From Sphingobacterium multivorum (lineage in GTDB: Bacteria; Bacteroidota; Bacteroidia; Sphingobacteriales; Sphingobacteriaceae), in the NCBI RefSeq assembly GCF_900457465.1, contig NZ_UAUU01000009.1, positions 434,001 through 498,000 of the forward strand: DNA of 64,000 bases, in the 5' to 3' direction. A program made the translations under genes and the position numbers. Positions 1 to 9,628 of this stretch are shown here, one piece after another. Within the stretch, counting starts at the first letter, position 1. Every line of letters begins with the position of its first letter. The notes beneath the pieces were generated by a model. It worked only from the letters and a program-made list of their open reading frames with translations. It was not told the DNA's origin and did no database searches.

Positions 1-248
1 GATTTGCTACAGAGTATGGCTTCGATAAAGAACTTGCGATAAAACCCTATTTCAAAGCTGCATTAAAAGCACGTGAAGTTGGATTAGGTCTAAATGCAGG
101 CCATGACCTGGACCTCAACAACCTGCAATATTTCAACCAGCACATTCCTGAGCTGCTGGAAGTAAGCATAGGCCATGCGCTTATATCCGATGCACTATAC
201 TTAGGGTTAGAGGAAACGATCAAACGTTACCTCGCTTGTTTGAAGTAG
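1..248 (+). CDS. pdxJ: Pyridoxine 5'-phosphate synthase, C-terminal part
   Basis: This is the last 81 residues of a gene that begins before the window; the reading frame starts at base 3 and ends with TAG at 246-248. The translated tail contains [10 protein letters not shown], followed by [14 protein letters not shown] and [10 protein letters not shown], the conserved phosphate-binding C-terminal end of PdxJ. PdxJ condenses 1-deoxyxylulose 5-phosphate with 3-amino-2-oxopropyl phosphate to make pyridoxine 5'-phosphate, the last step of the DXP-dependent vitamin B6 pathway in the cytosol. It faces lepB tail to tail, with a shared terminator between them. Only the identity of the C-terminal third can be judged from this window. 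Confidence 0.93.
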   Translation, partial: FATEYGFDKELAIKPYFKAALKAREVGLGLNAGHDLDLNNLQYFNQHIPELLEVSIGHALISDALYLGLEETIKRYLACLK

Positions 249-369
249 TGCAACATTCAGGGAATAGCGTTCATCAGGCAGCACCCTTGTGGTTGAGAAA
301 CTGCAAAAATATTCATTAAAACCTTCGTAATTTCGCTGTCACCAGTAGCTCCAAAGGAGATCACAAAGG

Positions 370-390
370 TTTTCTCTTGCTGAGAGAAAA
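370..390. other. Perfect 8-bp hairpin after pdxJ
   Basis: TTTTCTCT at 370-377 and AGAGAAAA at 383-390 form a perfect stem with a 5-base loop, in the 3' region of pdxJ and just before the main terminator. It has no T-tract of its own. It may protect or process the pdxJ transcript end, but this is only a structural observation. Confidence 0.4.
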
Positions 391-401
391 CACAGATTCA
401 T

Positions 402-436
402 AAAAAAGGGCTTTCACAACGAAAGCCCTTTTTTAT
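402..436. terminator. Bidirectional intrinsic terminator, pdxJ / lepB
   Basis: GGGCTTTC (408-415) and GAAAGCCC (421-428) form a perfect 8-bp stem with a 5-base loop. The stem is flanked by A6 on the left and T6 on the right, so it can end transcription from pdxJ on the plus strand and from lepB on the minus strand. Confidence 0.9.
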
Positions 437-476
437 TGCACCCCAAATAGCGGTGTTATTGCTCAAATGGCAGTTG

Positions 477-2045
477 CTAATGAATTCCTTTAAAGATACG
501 GTTCCAGCGAATTTTCGAAAGTCCTGTACCAATCTCATCCCAGCTCATCCAAGTAAATAAAGCCTTTCCGACAACATGATCTTCGGGAACAAATCCCCAA
601 CCTCTTGAATCCAAGGAATTATGGCGATTATCACCCATCATCCAAAAATAATCCATTTTAAACGTATAATGGTCTACTTTCACATCATTGATATAGATCC
701 CATCCGAACGTTTTTCTAACTTATTGTTTTCGTAAACGCGGATCGCTCTTTCATAAATGGGCAGAGTCTGTGCATTTAATGCCACCGTCCATCCTTTCTT
801 CGGGATTAAAATCGGCCCAAAATTGTCAAAATTCCATTTGTATTGTGGATCGTACGGATAAGCACCTTCACCACCAGGATTTCTTCTGATTTCTTTGACA
901 TTCGACCACGATTTTACTATAGCTAATTCATCTTTTGTCATGAACAACTGATAAACACCAGGCTGCTGATCTCCACCAGCCGCTTCTATTCTCAACTCCC
1001 GTAATCTATCCATATTTAATGGGGTACCATCCGTTAAGACGAGATAGTCCAATTGGCTTTCTGGAGGATCAAAACCCGGTTGATCGTTCACAAAGAGTTT
1101 AGCATCCTTCATGAAAATTTTATCGCCCGGCAATCCGACACAGCGTTTAATATAGTTCTCCCTTTTATCAATAGGTCTTGCCTGGATCGTAAATTGGGAA
1201 TTGACAGTCTGCCAGCCATAAGCCCGAACAAGATCGTAATAACTTGCATTTTGGTTCTCGAGCGCGACAGTGTCACCTGCAGGAAAATTGAAAACAACAA
1301 CATCATTACGCTCAATCTTTTGAAATCCTGGCAAACGCTTATAAGGTAGTTCAATCAATTCAGAATATGCTTTCCCACCAGTGATGGGCATCGTATGATG
1401 CGCAAAAGGAAAGGCAATCGGTGTGTTAGGAACCCGTGGTCCATAATTTAACTTGCTTACAAATAAGAAATCCCCGATCAACAAGGTACGCTCCATCGAT
1501 CCTGTAGGAATCATATAAGCCTCGATCAGAAAACCACGAATAAGTGACGCTGCTACAGTTGCAAATACAATGGCATCTGCCCATTCACGTACCATGGATT
1601 TCTTGTACGGATATTTAATTTTATAATCTTTGTAAGATTCAAGTGCAATTTCGGCACGTTTCTCCTCGGTCAGTTCAATACCTTCCTGAGTAGCTGCCTT
1701 TAAATTCTTTGCATATAAACCATTCAAAAAACGCACATTGTTGTCCTTTGCCCACATGGGCAGAACGATAAAAGGCACTAAAACAGCAGCAGCATTCTCC
1801 CAAAACCGGCGTTTTCCAAAACAATGGATAAAATCAAGGTAAAGATTATAGAAAACAAAGACATTGACAATTGGCACGAGCAATAAAATTACCCACCATG
1901 TAGGTCTTCCCGTCAATTTTGCCTGAATATACTGGCTATAAAAAGGCACGATCGCTTCCCAGCCATTTCTGCCAGCTTTAACAAACAATTGCCACAAACC
2001 ATATCCCGATATTGCTGTTAAAACCGCAAATATAATTAATCCCAT
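477..2045 (-). CDS. lepB: Signal peptidase I
   Basis: Type I signal peptidase cleaves signal peptides from exported proteins at the outer face of the inner membrane. The 522-residue protein has hydrophobic segments near residues 1-20, 50-70 and 84-98 and another at about 158-178 directly before the catalytic motif [10 protein letters not shown]. The nucleophile is Ser183; the general base is Lys300 in [12 protein letters not shown]. The C-terminal box [17 protein letters not shown] is also present. The Bacteroidota form is much longer than the 324-residue E. coli enzyme because of extra N-terminal membrane segments and an insertion between the catalytic boxes, which is normal for this phylum. 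It is the last gene of a minus-strand run parA-parB-DUF5683-dapB-lepB, 16 bases downstream of dapB. Confidence 0.96.
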   Translation of the reverse strand: MGLIIFAVLTAISGYGLWQLFVKAGRNGWEAIVPFYSQYIQAKLTGRPTWWVILLLVPIVNVFVFYNLYLDFIHCFGKRRFWENAAAVLVPFIVLPMWAKDNNVRFLNGLYAKNLKAATQEGIELTEEKRAEIALESYKDYKIKYPYKKSMVREWADAIVFATVAASLIRGFLIEAYMIPTGSMERTLLIGDFLFVSKLNYGPRVPNTPIAFPFAHHTMPITGGKAYSELIELPYKRLPGFQKIERNDVVVFNFPAGDTVALENQNASYYDLVRAYGWQTVNSQFTIQARPIDKRENYIKRCVGLPGDKIFMKDAKLFVNDQPGFDPPESQLDYLVLTDGTPLNMDRLRELRIEAAGGDQQPGVYQLFMTKDELAIVKSWSNVKEIRRNPGGEGAYPYDPQYKWNFDNFGPILIPKKGWTVALNAQTLPIYERAIRVYENNKLEKRSDGIYINDVKVDHYTFKMDYFWMMGDNRHNSLDSRGWGFVPEDHVVGKALFTWMSWDEIGTGLSKIRWNRIFKGIH

Positions 2046-2061
2046 AATCTACTAATTAGTA

Positions 2062-2805
2062 CTATTTATTAAAATCAAAAATTTCAGTAACCTGATAGAA
2101 ACCTTTTTTGCCATTCAACCATTCAGCAGCAACTACAGCTCCTAAAGCAAATCCATCACGGCTATGTGCGGTATGTTTAAATTCTATTTGGTCAACCTCA
2201 GAACTATAAAGTACCGTATGTGTTCCCGGAACCTCTTCAATTCGATGACTTTCTATTAAAAGTTCCTGTGGTTTTGGAATAAGCTCATCCTGTTCACCAA
2301 CAACAGTATTTACCCAATTGGTTTTCACATCGCTATTATCCAATATTCCCTCTGCAATCGTAATTGCTGTACCACTTGGTGCATCCAATTTGTGAATGTG
2401 GTGTATTTCCTCTACCTGAACATCATATTGTTTATAAGGCTGCAATGCCTTCGCCAACATTCTATTGATATGGAAGAATACATTCACTCCGATAGAGAAG
2501 TTGGAGCCATACAAAATAGAACCATCAGCATCCAAACACTTCGCCTTAACATCCTCCAGTTGATCATACCAACCGGTTGTTCCGACGACAATAGGTACAC
2601 CTGCCTCAAGACAAAGATTCATATTATCCAATGCTGCAGAAGGTACACTAAAGTCTATTGCGACATCAGCACCTTTAATATCATCAGCAGTCAGGTTAGG
2701 ACGATTATGTTCATCGACAACTAAAAAAATTTGATGGCCTCTTTTCAGCGCGTATCTTTCGATAATCTGCCCCATTTTGCCATATCCCAAGAGAATGATG
2801 TTCAT
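2062..2805 (-). CDS. dapB: 4-hydroxy-tetrahydrodipicolinate reductase
   Basis: DapB reduces 4-hydroxy-tetrahydrodipicolinate to tetrahydrodipicolinate with NAD(P)H in the diaminopimelate/lysine pathway, so it feeds peptidoglycan and lysine synthesis. The 247-residue protein starts with a Rossmann motif (LLGYGKMGQ, residues 5-13). It carries VVGTTGW near 73-79, GSNFSIGVNVF near 100-110, and the catalytic and substrate-binding stretch EIHHIHKLDAPSGT (133-146), where His135/136 and Lys139 are the expected catalytic residues. Length is slightly below the 270 residues of E. coli, as usual in Bacteroidota. It is co-directional with lepB, with a gap of about 200 bases to the upstream DUF5683 gene. 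Confidence 0.96.
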   Translation of the reverse strand: MNIILLGYGKMGQIIERYALKRGHQIFLVVDEHNRPNLTADDIKGADVAIDFSVPSAALDNMNLCLEAGVPIVVGTTGWYDQLEDVKAKCLDADGSILYGSNFSIGVNVFFHINRMLAKALQPYKQYDVQVEEIHHIHKLDAPSGTAITIAEGILDNSDVKTNWVNTVVGEQDELIPKPQELLIESHRIEEVPGTHTVLYSSEVDQIEFKHTAHSRDGFALGAVVAAEWLNGKKGFYQVTEIFDFNK

Positions 2806-3009
2806 ATATTTAGAAAAAAGTATAGTTTATTTTTAAAATTAAAAAATTTCAATGAAATACCCATGTTTAAAACCATAAACCCGTATGAAAATAAAACTGT
2901 TCAGTCCTTATTGTCTTAAATTTGCTTGGGCTATATGAATCCCTTAATAAAGAAATAAACTCATGAATAAACAAAAGGAATCAAAATATAACCTTTAAAA
3001 CAGGAGATT

Positions 3010-3732
3010 TTAATTGAATTTCATGGTCAATTTAAGTCCGACCGTAGGTTTAAACGAATAAGTTCCCGACGCGAGACTAGCATCCATTAAAGTAGGTCCT
3101 ATTAAGAAAGCCGTTTTTTTGGGTTTATCATCACCGATACTCCAGCGATATTTAAGCATCGAGTCGATATAAGCTTCTGCGACATTCAGGCCATAAACAC
3201 CTAACGTAAGTAGCACCATGAGATCTCGATTTCGCCGCGCATTATCTTTTGCCCGGATGATAGATTGGTCGGAGATTCCGATGTAATAAGGATCAATCGG
3301 CTTACCAAGAGCTTTGTCTTGTAATACCCCCAGTAATTCCTTATAATAACGGTTATTAAAATCGAAAACAAGTACGGTTGTTATTAAGCCACCATAGATT
3401 GCAGGTACTTTTATCCACCAAACGCCGCCATTTGTATATTGTCCCCAGCCTGGAAGTACTAAAGAGCGCTTCCAAGCTTGTTTATTTTTTGCTTCGATAG
3501 CCAAACGGGTTGAATCTTTAAACACAACCTTCTCTTTCGCCTTCGCCTCCTCCTTCTCCCGTTTTTTACGTTCCTTCCGAGATTCCTTCTTTACGGTATC
3601 CTGTACCGATTTTTGCTTTATGCTATCTATTTTGACGGGTGCCAACTGTTTCTTAGGAATTGTATCCACAGTCTGTCCATGTACTACCGACAGTGCAAAT
3701 ACCGCAAATATCAAGCTTATTAACTTGGTCAT
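3010..3732 (-). CDS. DUF5683 domain protein
   Basis: The 240-residue protein has an N-terminal signal peptide (MTKLISLIFAVFALSVVHGQ), then a strongly charged linker rich in Lys and Glu at residues 40-75. The conserved DUF5683 core begins near residue 85 with SLVLPGWGQYTNGGVWWIKVP, followed by hydrophobic segments. Members occur in Bacteroidota next to parB and dapB, as here, and are likely envelope proteins; no function is established. The start codon lies one base after the parB stop, which implies translational coupling with parAB. The Lys/Glu-rich region looks like a flexible periplasmic linker. Confidence 0.85.
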   Translation of the reverse strand: MTKLISLIFAVFALSVVHGQTVDTIPKKQLAPVKIDSIKQKSVQDTVKKESRKERKKREKEEAKAKEKVVFKDSTRLAIEAKNKQAWKRSLVLPGWGQYTNGGVWWIKVPAIYGGLITTVLVFDFNNRYYKELLGVLQDKALGKPIDPYYIGISDQSIIRAKDNARRNRDLMVLLTLGVYGLNVAEAYIDSMLKYRWSIGDDKPKKTAFLIGPTLMDASLASGTYSFKPTVGLKLTMKFN

Positions 3733-3733
3733 A

Positions 3734-4669
3734 TTACCAATCTAACAATTCAAGAATGCGACTTAAATCATCTTCCGATTCAAAAGGTATCTCAATAGCA
3801 CCCTTTCCTTTGGTGCTCTTCAGATTCAATTTGACACGAGAAGAAAATTTCGACGCCAGATCATCTTCAATTTTCTGCAATTGAAAAGACATCGGAGCTT
3901 TATCTTTTCCAGCTTTTTTCTTACCGCCTTTTTGTAACTCACGAACCAACTCCTCCGCCTTACGGACGGATAAACCTTGATCAATAATCAACTTAAAGAT
4001 ATAAAGCTGCTTATCAACCTCTGGAATATTAATCAGGGCACGAGCATGTCCCATAGTCAAGGCTCCATCGCGTATTGCCGCTTGAATGACAGGTGGAAGT
4101 TTTAATAAACGGAGATAATTTGTAACAGTAGAACGGTTTTTACTAACACGTTCACCCAATTCTTCCTGTTTTAAATTACACTCCTCAATCATGCGCTGAA
4201 AGCTTAAGGCTACTTCAATAGCATTTAAGTTCTCCCGTTGAATATTCTCAATCAGGGCCATCTCCAGCATCTGCTGGTCGTTGGCGGTACGGATATACGC
4301 TGGAATTTCGGTGATACCGGCCAAGCGCGAAGCGCGGAGACGCCGCTCTCCGGAAATCAACTGATAATTTCCGTCCGAAATTTTACGTACGGTAATCGGC
4401 TGAATTAAACCCTGTAAAATAATCGATTCCGATAACTCCTGTAAGGCAACCGGATCAAATTCTGTACGCGGCTGAAAAGGGTTGACAGATATTTCTTCTA
4501 CACGGACATGGCTGATACTGCCATTCTCTTTTGTTGTTTTTACTGCAGTTGGTGTAACTAGAGGAGCTTCTTCCACTTGCTGATTACCTTTAGCAGGAAC
4601 TTCTACACTATCGTTTAATAGCGCACCTAAGCCTCTTCCCAGTCCTGTTTTACGCTGATGTGCTGCCAT
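3734..4669 (-). CDS. parB: Chromosome-partitioning protein ParB
   Basis: ParB binds parS sites, spreads on DNA as a CTP-dependent clamp and works with ParA in chromosome segregation. The 311-residue protein shows the N-terminal GLGRGLGALL segment that contacts ParA, then the CTP-binding nuclease fold with NPFQPR (near 82-87) and ISGERRLRASRLAG (near 123-137). ENIQRENLNAIEVA follows, then a helix-turn-helix (EELGERVSKNRSTVTNYLRLLKL, quoted as EELGERV and STVTNYLRLL) and a C-terminal dimerisation domain. The Met start is one base before the parA stop region, so parA and parB are coupled. Genomic rather than plasmid ParB is favoured by the lepB/dapB neighbourhood. Confidence 0.96.
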   Translation of the reverse strand: MAAHQRKTGLGRGLGALLNDSVEVPAKGNQQVEEAPLVTPTAVKTTKENGSISHVRVEEISVNPFQPRTEFDPVALQELSESIILQGLIQPITVRKISDGNYQLISGERRLRASRLAGITEIPAYIRTANDQQMLEMALIENIQRENLNAIEVALSFQRMIEECNLKQEELGERVSKNRSTVTNYLRLLKLPPVIQAAIRDGALTMGHARALINIPEVDKQLYIFKLIIDQGLSVRKAEELVRELQKGGKKKAGKDKAPMSFQLQKIEDDLASKFSSRVKLNLKSTKGKGAIEIPFESEDDLSRILELLDW

Positions 4670-4670
4670 A

Positions 4671-5468
4671 TTATGCGGTTACTGTTTTATTCATTTCATT
4701 AAGATGCCCATTTTTCTGTAAAATCTCGCGTGCCAAATTCAAATAATTTATTGCCCCTTTGCAGGACGCATCATGCATGATAACAGAAATTCCAAAGCTT
4801 GGAGCTTCGCTCAAACGGGTATTTCGCTGAATAATCGTATCAAAAACTAAATCTGTGAAATGTGTTTTCACTTCCTCGACCACCTGATTTGACAATCTTA
4901 AACGAACATCATACATGGTCAACAAAATTCCTTCGATCTCCAAACTTGTATTTAAACGGTTTTGAACGATTTTAATTGTGTTCAACAACTTACCAAGTCC
5001 TTCTAGGGCAAAGTATTCGCACTGTACCGGAATGATAACTGAGTCCGAAGCAGATAGTGCATTGATTGTAATTAAGCCTAAGGAAGGTGAACAATCGATG
5101 ATAATAAAATCATAATCCTGTTTCACCTGATCCAAGATTTTTTTCATCTTGTACTCCCTTTCGTGCATATTGATCATCTCAATTTCTGCCCCAACCAAAT
5201 CAATATGAGCCGGTAAAAGATCCAAATTTGGCGTTTCTGTTGATTGAATAGCCTCACGAGGATCCAAATCATTCACTAAACATTCGTATACACTTGCGCT
5301 GATTGTACGAGGGTCAAAGCCAATCCCAGAAGTAGAGTTTGCTTGGGGATCTGCATCGACCAACAATGTTTTATATTCTAAAACCGCCAAACTAGCCGCC
5401 AAATTAATTGACGTTGTGGTTTTTCCGACCCCACCCTTTTGATTTGCGATTGCAATTACTTTTCCCAT
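4671..5468 (-). CDS. parA: Chromosome-partitioning ATPase ParA (Soj)
   Basis: ParA is a deviant Walker A ATPase that binds DNA without sequence specificity and moves ParB-parS complexes. The 265-residue protein starts with IAIANQKGGVGKTTTSINL (quoted in part: KGGVGKTT, residues 11-18). The switch I region includes LLVDADPQANST (35-46), and the Walker B strand FIIIDCSPSLG lies near 121-131. The length is typical of chromosomal Soj. It is the first gene of the minus-strand group and is divergent from the FMN reductase gene, so its promoter should lie in 5469-5590. A half-match to the parS palindrome (TTTCACGT at 5512-5519) lies there, but a full parS site was not seen. Confidence 0.96.
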   Translation of the reverse strand: MGKVIAIANQKGGVGKTTTSINLAASLAVLEYKTLLVDADPQANSTSGIGFDPRTISASVYECLVNDLDPREAIQSTETPNLDLLPAHIDLVGAEIEMINMHEREYKMKKILDQVKQDYDFIIIDCSPSLGLITINALSASDSVIIPVQCEYFALEGLGKLLNTIKIVQNRLNTSLEIEGILLTMYDVRLRLSNQVVEEVKTHFTDLVFDTIIQRNTRLSEAPSFGISVIMHDASCKGAINYLNLAREILQKNGHLNEMNKTVTA

Positions 5469-5590
5469 CTTGAATGAAAACCTTTCTTAATTAAAATGTC
5501 ATTTTATACTACATTTCACGTCTCTGAAGATCAATTTGCCCAAATTTTAATCTGCGATTCAAATTAACAAAACTAATTCAGCATATTTCG

Positions 5591-5598
5591 TACTTTTG
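5591..5598 (+). promoter_or_regulatory. Bacteroidota -7 box before the FMN reductase gene
   Basis: TACTTTTG matches the Bacteroidota -7 consensus TAnnTTTG exactly. A TTG in the -33 position is not seen at the usual distance. Transcription would begin near 5605, which leaves the in-frame TTG at 5600 outside the message and supports the ATG at 5696 as the start of the following gene. Confidence 0.5.
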
Positions 5599-5695
5599 AT
5601 TGATCGAAAGCACATATCCTCAGGATGCTAAGATACAAAAAATCAAGATATGTATCCACTTTGAAAATGCGCTTTTTATAAGTATCAACAACACA

Positions 5696-6217
5696 ATGAT
5701 TTTAATAATATCCGGAACAAACCGTCCCAATAGTAAGACGTTAAAAATAGCAAAATGCTACCAGCAATTACTTGATCGTAAGTCAATTGAAAGTAACATC
5801 TTTTCGTTGGAAGATCTACCAGCAAACATTTTAGAAACAGATCTTTACGGAAAAAGAAGCACCGCATTTGAACCCATCCAAGAAATGGTAAGTAAAGCTG
5901 AGCTATTTATTTTCATCGCTCCCGAATACAATGGAAGTATTCCAGGAGCACTGAAACTGTTCATTGACTGCTGTACATTTCCGATTAGTTTTTATCACAA
6001 GAAAGCTGCATTGGTTGGGTTATCCTCAGGTCGCTATGGCAACCTCCGCGGCATAGATCACCTGACGGGCATATGCCACTACTTAAGAATGCACGTGCTT
6101 CCCCTTAAGATCTTTCTACCCAATGTTCAGAACGAACTGAATGATGAAGGGCAGTTATTCAAAGAAGATACGCTGCAATTTATCAACGAACAGATTGAGG
6201 AGATTATCCGGTTTTAA
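5696..6217 (+). CDS. NADPH-dependent FMN reductase family protein
   Basis: This is a flavodoxin-like enzyme of about 173 residues that uses NAD(P)H and FMN to reduce quinones, azo compounds or chromate; the substrate cannot be told from sequence. From Met at 5696 it starts ILIISGTNRPNSKTLKIA, the family's N-terminal strand and phosphate-binding loop. The FMN-contact loop FIAPEYNGSIPGALKLFID follows, and a later GLSSGRYGNLRG loop. The frame is open further upstream to a TTG at 5600, but the extra 32 residues lack family similarity and the promoter-like box at 5591-5598 argues against that start. It is a single-gene unit divergent from parA. Confidence 0.85.
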   Translation: MILIISGTNRPNSKTLKIAKCYQQLLDRKSIESNIFSLEDLPANILETDLYGKRSTAFEPIQEMVSKAELFIFIAPEYNGSIPGALKLFIDCCTFPISFYHKKAALVGLSSGRYGNLRGIDHLTGICHYLRMHVLPLKIFLPNVQNELNDEGQLFKEDTLQFINEQIEEIIRF

Positions 6218-6278
6218 TACGCTAGTTTTAGTAGCCATGATAGCGAATTCACCTTAAAACTAATCCTACTCGCGAACA

Positions 6279-6309
6279 GTGAAACAAGGATTCCGTAGCG
6301 TGAAACAAG
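6279..6309. repeat. Two direct copies of GTGAAACAAG, 21-base period
   Basis: GTGAAACAAG occurs at 6279-6288 and again at 6300-6309, a spacing of exactly two helical turns. GTGAAAC equals one arm of the usual parS palindrome. The site is about 0.8 kb from parA, but it is a direct and not an inverted repeat, so it is not a canonical parS. Confidence 0.4.
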
Positions 6310-6338
6310 AATAAAAAACAAAGGGCATCACAAAACCT

Positions 6339-6384
6339 GATACGAAAGAAGCCTCCGGCAAACACCGGAGGCTTCTTTCGTATC
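6339..6384. terminator. 20-bp perfect hairpin between convergent genes
   Basis: The bases 6339-6358 and 6365-6384 are perfectly complementary over 20 positions, with a 6-base loop CAAACA. The core is GAAGCCTCCGG paired with CCGGAGGCTTC. It lies between the FMN reductase gene and the convergent M16 protease gene and can work in both directions. There is no long T-tract, only the CTTCTTTC arm. Confidence 0.75.
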
Positions 6385-6422
6385 ATACGCTAATCTAATT
6401 CTTAAGACAAGCAATCCGGGAT

Positions 6423-9368
6423 CTAATAGCCGAAGATCTCTTTAAGATCCAGCTTTTTAACCTCGCCCAGTTTCGCAAGATCCTCTGGCTTAAGACTTTC
6501 TTCCTTCGCTACAATACAATAAACGTACGGCTTTTGACTCATCTCTTTCTTATGGAAAGTGCTTAGGTCACCATAAGTTAATTTTGGCGCTTGCTCATAG
6601 ACAACTTTACGAATATCAGTTGCATTTCCCAAACGTTGTGCAGCTAGATAACTACCTAATATAGACGCATTCAACACACGTTCACTGGCAATTGATTTTT
6701 CCAGACTTACTTTCGCAATATCCAACCCTTTAGCGCTTTCAGGCAACACATCCAGCAGCTCATTCATGCCTTTAATCGCATCGTTAAACTTATCAGCCTG
6801 CGTCCCAACATAGGCCCCAACGGTGTAATGGTTTTCTTTTTTATAAGGCTGTCCATAATAGGCATAAGTTGAATAAGCCAATGCTTTCGATTCACGGATA
6901 GTCTGGAAGACAATACTTCCCATGCCGCCACCAAAGTAATTATTAAACAGAGAAACAGTCGGTGTCAAGGCACTACTGTATACTCCTGAGCTTCTATACC
7001 AAAATACTTCAGCCTGCTTCATTTCGAAATTAGCAAAAAGGACCTGGTTCTTGCTTGTTGGCAATTCTGCGAACACGACCGCCTTTTTCGCCGGAATATA
7101 CTCTCCAGCCCCTTGTTTCAAAGGCTTCGCTTTCGCTACAAATTCCGCGGCAGTTAACGGGCCAAAATAAAGCATCGTATGTTTCATATTAGCCAAATCG
7201 TGCAATGCCTTCACCAAATCCTCCGCTTTTAAAGCATCCAATTCCGCGTCTGTAAACACATTATTAAATGGATTTTTAGCGCCGTATTTAGCATAAGATT
7301 TTAGGCCCTCCATGATCGCTCCCTTGTTTTCTTTCGCATTTGCTCTCGCTTTTTTAAGACGGGCAATATACATTTTGAAAGCCTCCTGGTCAGCAACACA
7401 ATTACGCAATAAATCCTGAATCAAGTTCTGTGTAGCTATAAAGTTTGAATTCAAGCCTGAAATCGACACCATAGTTTCTTCATTTCCTGCAGACACTGAA
7501 AAATCAGACGCCAATTGATAAAAATCCTTGCTAAACTGCTCACTGGATTTATCTTTTGTACCTAAAAATTCTAGATAACCCGCAGCCAATGAAAGCAATT
7601 TATTGCTCCATTTTCCACCATCAAAACGATAAGACAGCGAAAACAGTTCATTATCTGAGTTCTTTACAGCAAGTACTGGCAAACCGTTTGCAGTAGCCTT
7701 CTGAATATCTTTGTTATAATCTACCCATACCGGCTGAATTTTATCCTCTGGCAATGCTTCTACTTTCTTCAAGAAATCAGACTGGTCATCACGATTGACC
7801 GTTACGGGAGTAATCTCAGGTTTAACAACTTTAACGACATTATTATCAACTCCCTTACGCTTATAAACAACAACATAATTATTGTCATTCAAATATTTGT
7901 TAGCAAAATCAACCACATCTTGCTTGGTGATTTTATTCAACTCATCCGAATAGCCCACGACAGACGCCCAATCCTGACCCGAAGTAAAGGCATCCATCAA
8001 TGATTCAGCACGATCACCATAACTTTCATTTTGCTTGATTTCGTCTTTCTTAGCGTTGTTCACAATCGCCGTGATCAGCTCATCCGAAAACTCTCCTTTT
8101 CTCAATTTTGCCAATTCTTGTAACAGCAGCTGTTGCACCTGTTCCAAGCTCTGTCCCTGACCAGGATTACCCTGCAACAGAAGCAGAGAATAGTCTTTTA
8201 ACACATACGGAAAAGCACCTGCACCTAATAATTTTTGATTCTTCACCAAATCCAGATCAATCAGACCGGCAGAACCATTTGTCAAGATCTGACTCATCAG
8301 ATTGAGCATACGGGCATCCTTTGTTGCAGCGCCAGGAAAACGGAATCCCATTAACATAAATTCAGCATCCGGACCTTTAACCTCGCGGACAACAGGAGTT
8401 AAAATTGGTTTCTCTGCATCAAACGTGTAGGCCGGAATTTCTTTCGCCTGCATAAAAGCAAAGGCCTTATCCACCTTTTTCACCACCTCTGTAGGATCAA
8501 AATCACCCGACATAATAACCCCCATATTGTTAGGGACATAGTAGGTGTGAAAATATTCACGAATCGCTTTCAAAGATGGGTTTTTAAGGTGCTCTACAGT
8601 ACCAATTGTCGTCTGCTTTCCATAATTATTATTAGGAAAAGCAGCTGAAAACATCGATTCTACAGCCTTACGATTATCTTTATCCAGACTGATATTTTTC
8701 TCTTCATACACAGCTTCCAGCTCAGTATGGAACAGACGCAATACCGGATATCTAAACCGTTCTGCCTGTACAGCGAGATACTTATCCATTACATTACTAG
8801 GAATTTGCTCCTGATAGACTGTCTGCTCAAATGAGGTGAATGCATTAGTACCTTCCGCCCCCATTGATGCCATCAATTTATCGTACTCATTCGCAATAGC
8901 ATATTTCGCAGCCTCTCCAGATACTTTATCGATTTCCTTATAGATTGCTTTCCGTTCGGTTTCATCTGTTGTACCATTGTATTTCTCATAGAGCGCATCA
9001 ATCTGATCTAACAAAGGTTTTTCCTTTGCCCAGTCTTTAGAACCAAATTTATCGGTTCCTTTAAACAGCATATGCTCCAGATAATGGGCCAAACCGGTGT
9101 GATCTTTCGGGTCTGTTTTGCTCCCCGCTTTTGTCGCAATGTAAGTTTGGATACGTGGTTCTTTTTTGGTCGGGCTCAAAATCACCGTTAAGCCATTTTT
9201 TAACTTGTAAAACCGTGAATGTGTAGGGTCATTCGTGACGTACTTGTAGGTGTAACCCCCCTCAGATGCTTCTTTCCAATCAAATTTGGCGTTTTGAGCA
9301 AACAAAGCACACCCTGCTGTTGTTAGTGCAAACGTAACAGCAGTAATTCTAAATAGGTTTTTAATCAT
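6423..9368 (-). CDS. M16 family zinc metallopeptidase, two-domain
   Basis: The 981-residue protein is a pitrilysin/insulinase-family peptidase. Residues 1-24 form a signal peptide, so it acts in the periplasm. The inverted zinc motif HYLEH is at residues 95-99, with the downstream metal-binding glutamate in ELEAVYEEKN. The usual C-terminal M16 halves follow, including a late segment (FNNYFGGGMGSIVFQTIRES) that closes the chamber. The length matches the full four-domain architecture. Substrates in Bacteroidota are unknown but are thought to be peptides or damaged envelope proteins. It stands alone between a strong hairpin terminator downstream and a divergent PagL-like gene upstream. Confidence 0.93.
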   Translation of the reverse strand: MIKNLFRITAVTFALTTAGCALFAQNAKFDWKEASEGGYTYKYVTNDPTHSRFYKLKNGLTVILSPTKKEPRIQTYIATKAGSKTDPKDHTGLAHYLEHMLFKGTDKFGSKDWAKEKPLLDQIDALYEKYNGTTDETERKAIYKEIDKVSGEAAKYAIANEYDKLMASMGAEGTNAFTSFEQTVYQEQIPSNVMDKYLAVQAERFRYPVLRLFHTELEAVYEEKNISLDKDNRKAVESMFSAAFPNNNYGKQTTIGTVEHLKNPSLKAIREYFHTYYVPNNMGVIMSGDFDPTEVVKKVDKAFAFMQAKEIPAYTFDAEKPILTPVVREVKGPDAEFMLMGFRFPGAATKDARMLNLMSQILTNGSAGLIDLDLVKNQKLLGAGAFPYVLKDYSLLLLQGNPGQGQSLEQVQQLLLQELAKLRKGEFSDELITAIVNNAKKDEIKQNESYGDRAESLMDAFTSGQDWASVVGYSDELNKITKQDVVDFANKYLNDNNYVVVYKRKGVDNNVVKVVKPEITPVTVNRDDQSDFLKKVEALPEDKIQPVWVDYNKDIQKATANGLPVLAVKNSDNELFSLSYRFDGGKWSNKLLSLAAGYLEFLGTKDKSSEQFSKDFYQLASDFSVSAGNEETMVSISGLNSNFIATQNLIQDLLRNCVADQEAFKMYIARLKKARANAKENKGAIMEGLKSYAKYGAKNPFNNVFTDAELDALKAEDLVKALHDLANMKHTMLYFGPLTAAEFVAKAKPLKQGAGEYIPAKKAVVFAELPTSKNQVLFANFEMKQAEVFWYRSSGVYSSALTPTVSLFNNYFGGGMGSIVFQTIRESKALAYSTYAYYGQPYKKENHYTVGAYVGTQADKFNDAIKGMNELLDVLPESAKGLDIAKVSLEKSIASERVLNASILGSYLAAQRLGNATDIRKVVYEQAPKLTYGDLSTFHKKEMSQKPYVYCIVAKEESLKPEDLAKLGEVKKLDLKEIFGY

Positions 9369-9563
9369 ATTTCCTTTTTCTTTTCACCTCAAACTTAGAT
9401 AAATTGCTTTTTATATGCAATATAATTAAAGACATAAACAATAATTATTTACCCATTTGACAGCCTGATAGTTAAGCTGCCTAATTTCTCTCACCACTAA
9501 CCGACATGGTGTGGCTGAAAAATGGCATTTTTTATAACTTGATTTCGCTACTGTTTAAATACT

Positions 9564-9595
9564 GTTGTTACAATGATATATCATTCTTATTTTTG
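9564..9595 (+). promoter_or_regulatory. Bacteroidota promoter of the PagL-like gene
   Basis: TTG at 9564-9566 and TATTTTTG at 9588-9595 are separated by 21 bases. The second element fits TAnnTTTG fully. It sits 33 bases before the ATG at 9629. Confidence 0.6.
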
Positions 9596-9628
9596 CAAAA
9601 ATTTTAAAAAACGCTAACGTTTTATTTC

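Noticed and set aside
5469..5590. Full parS site upstream of parA
   Set aside because: Only the half-site TTTCACGT is present at 5512-5519; the other arm has no match.
5600..5695. N-terminal extension of the FMN reductase from a TTG start
   Set aside because: The family N-terminus begins at 5696, and a TAnnTTTG box at 5591-5598 places the transcript start after the TTG.
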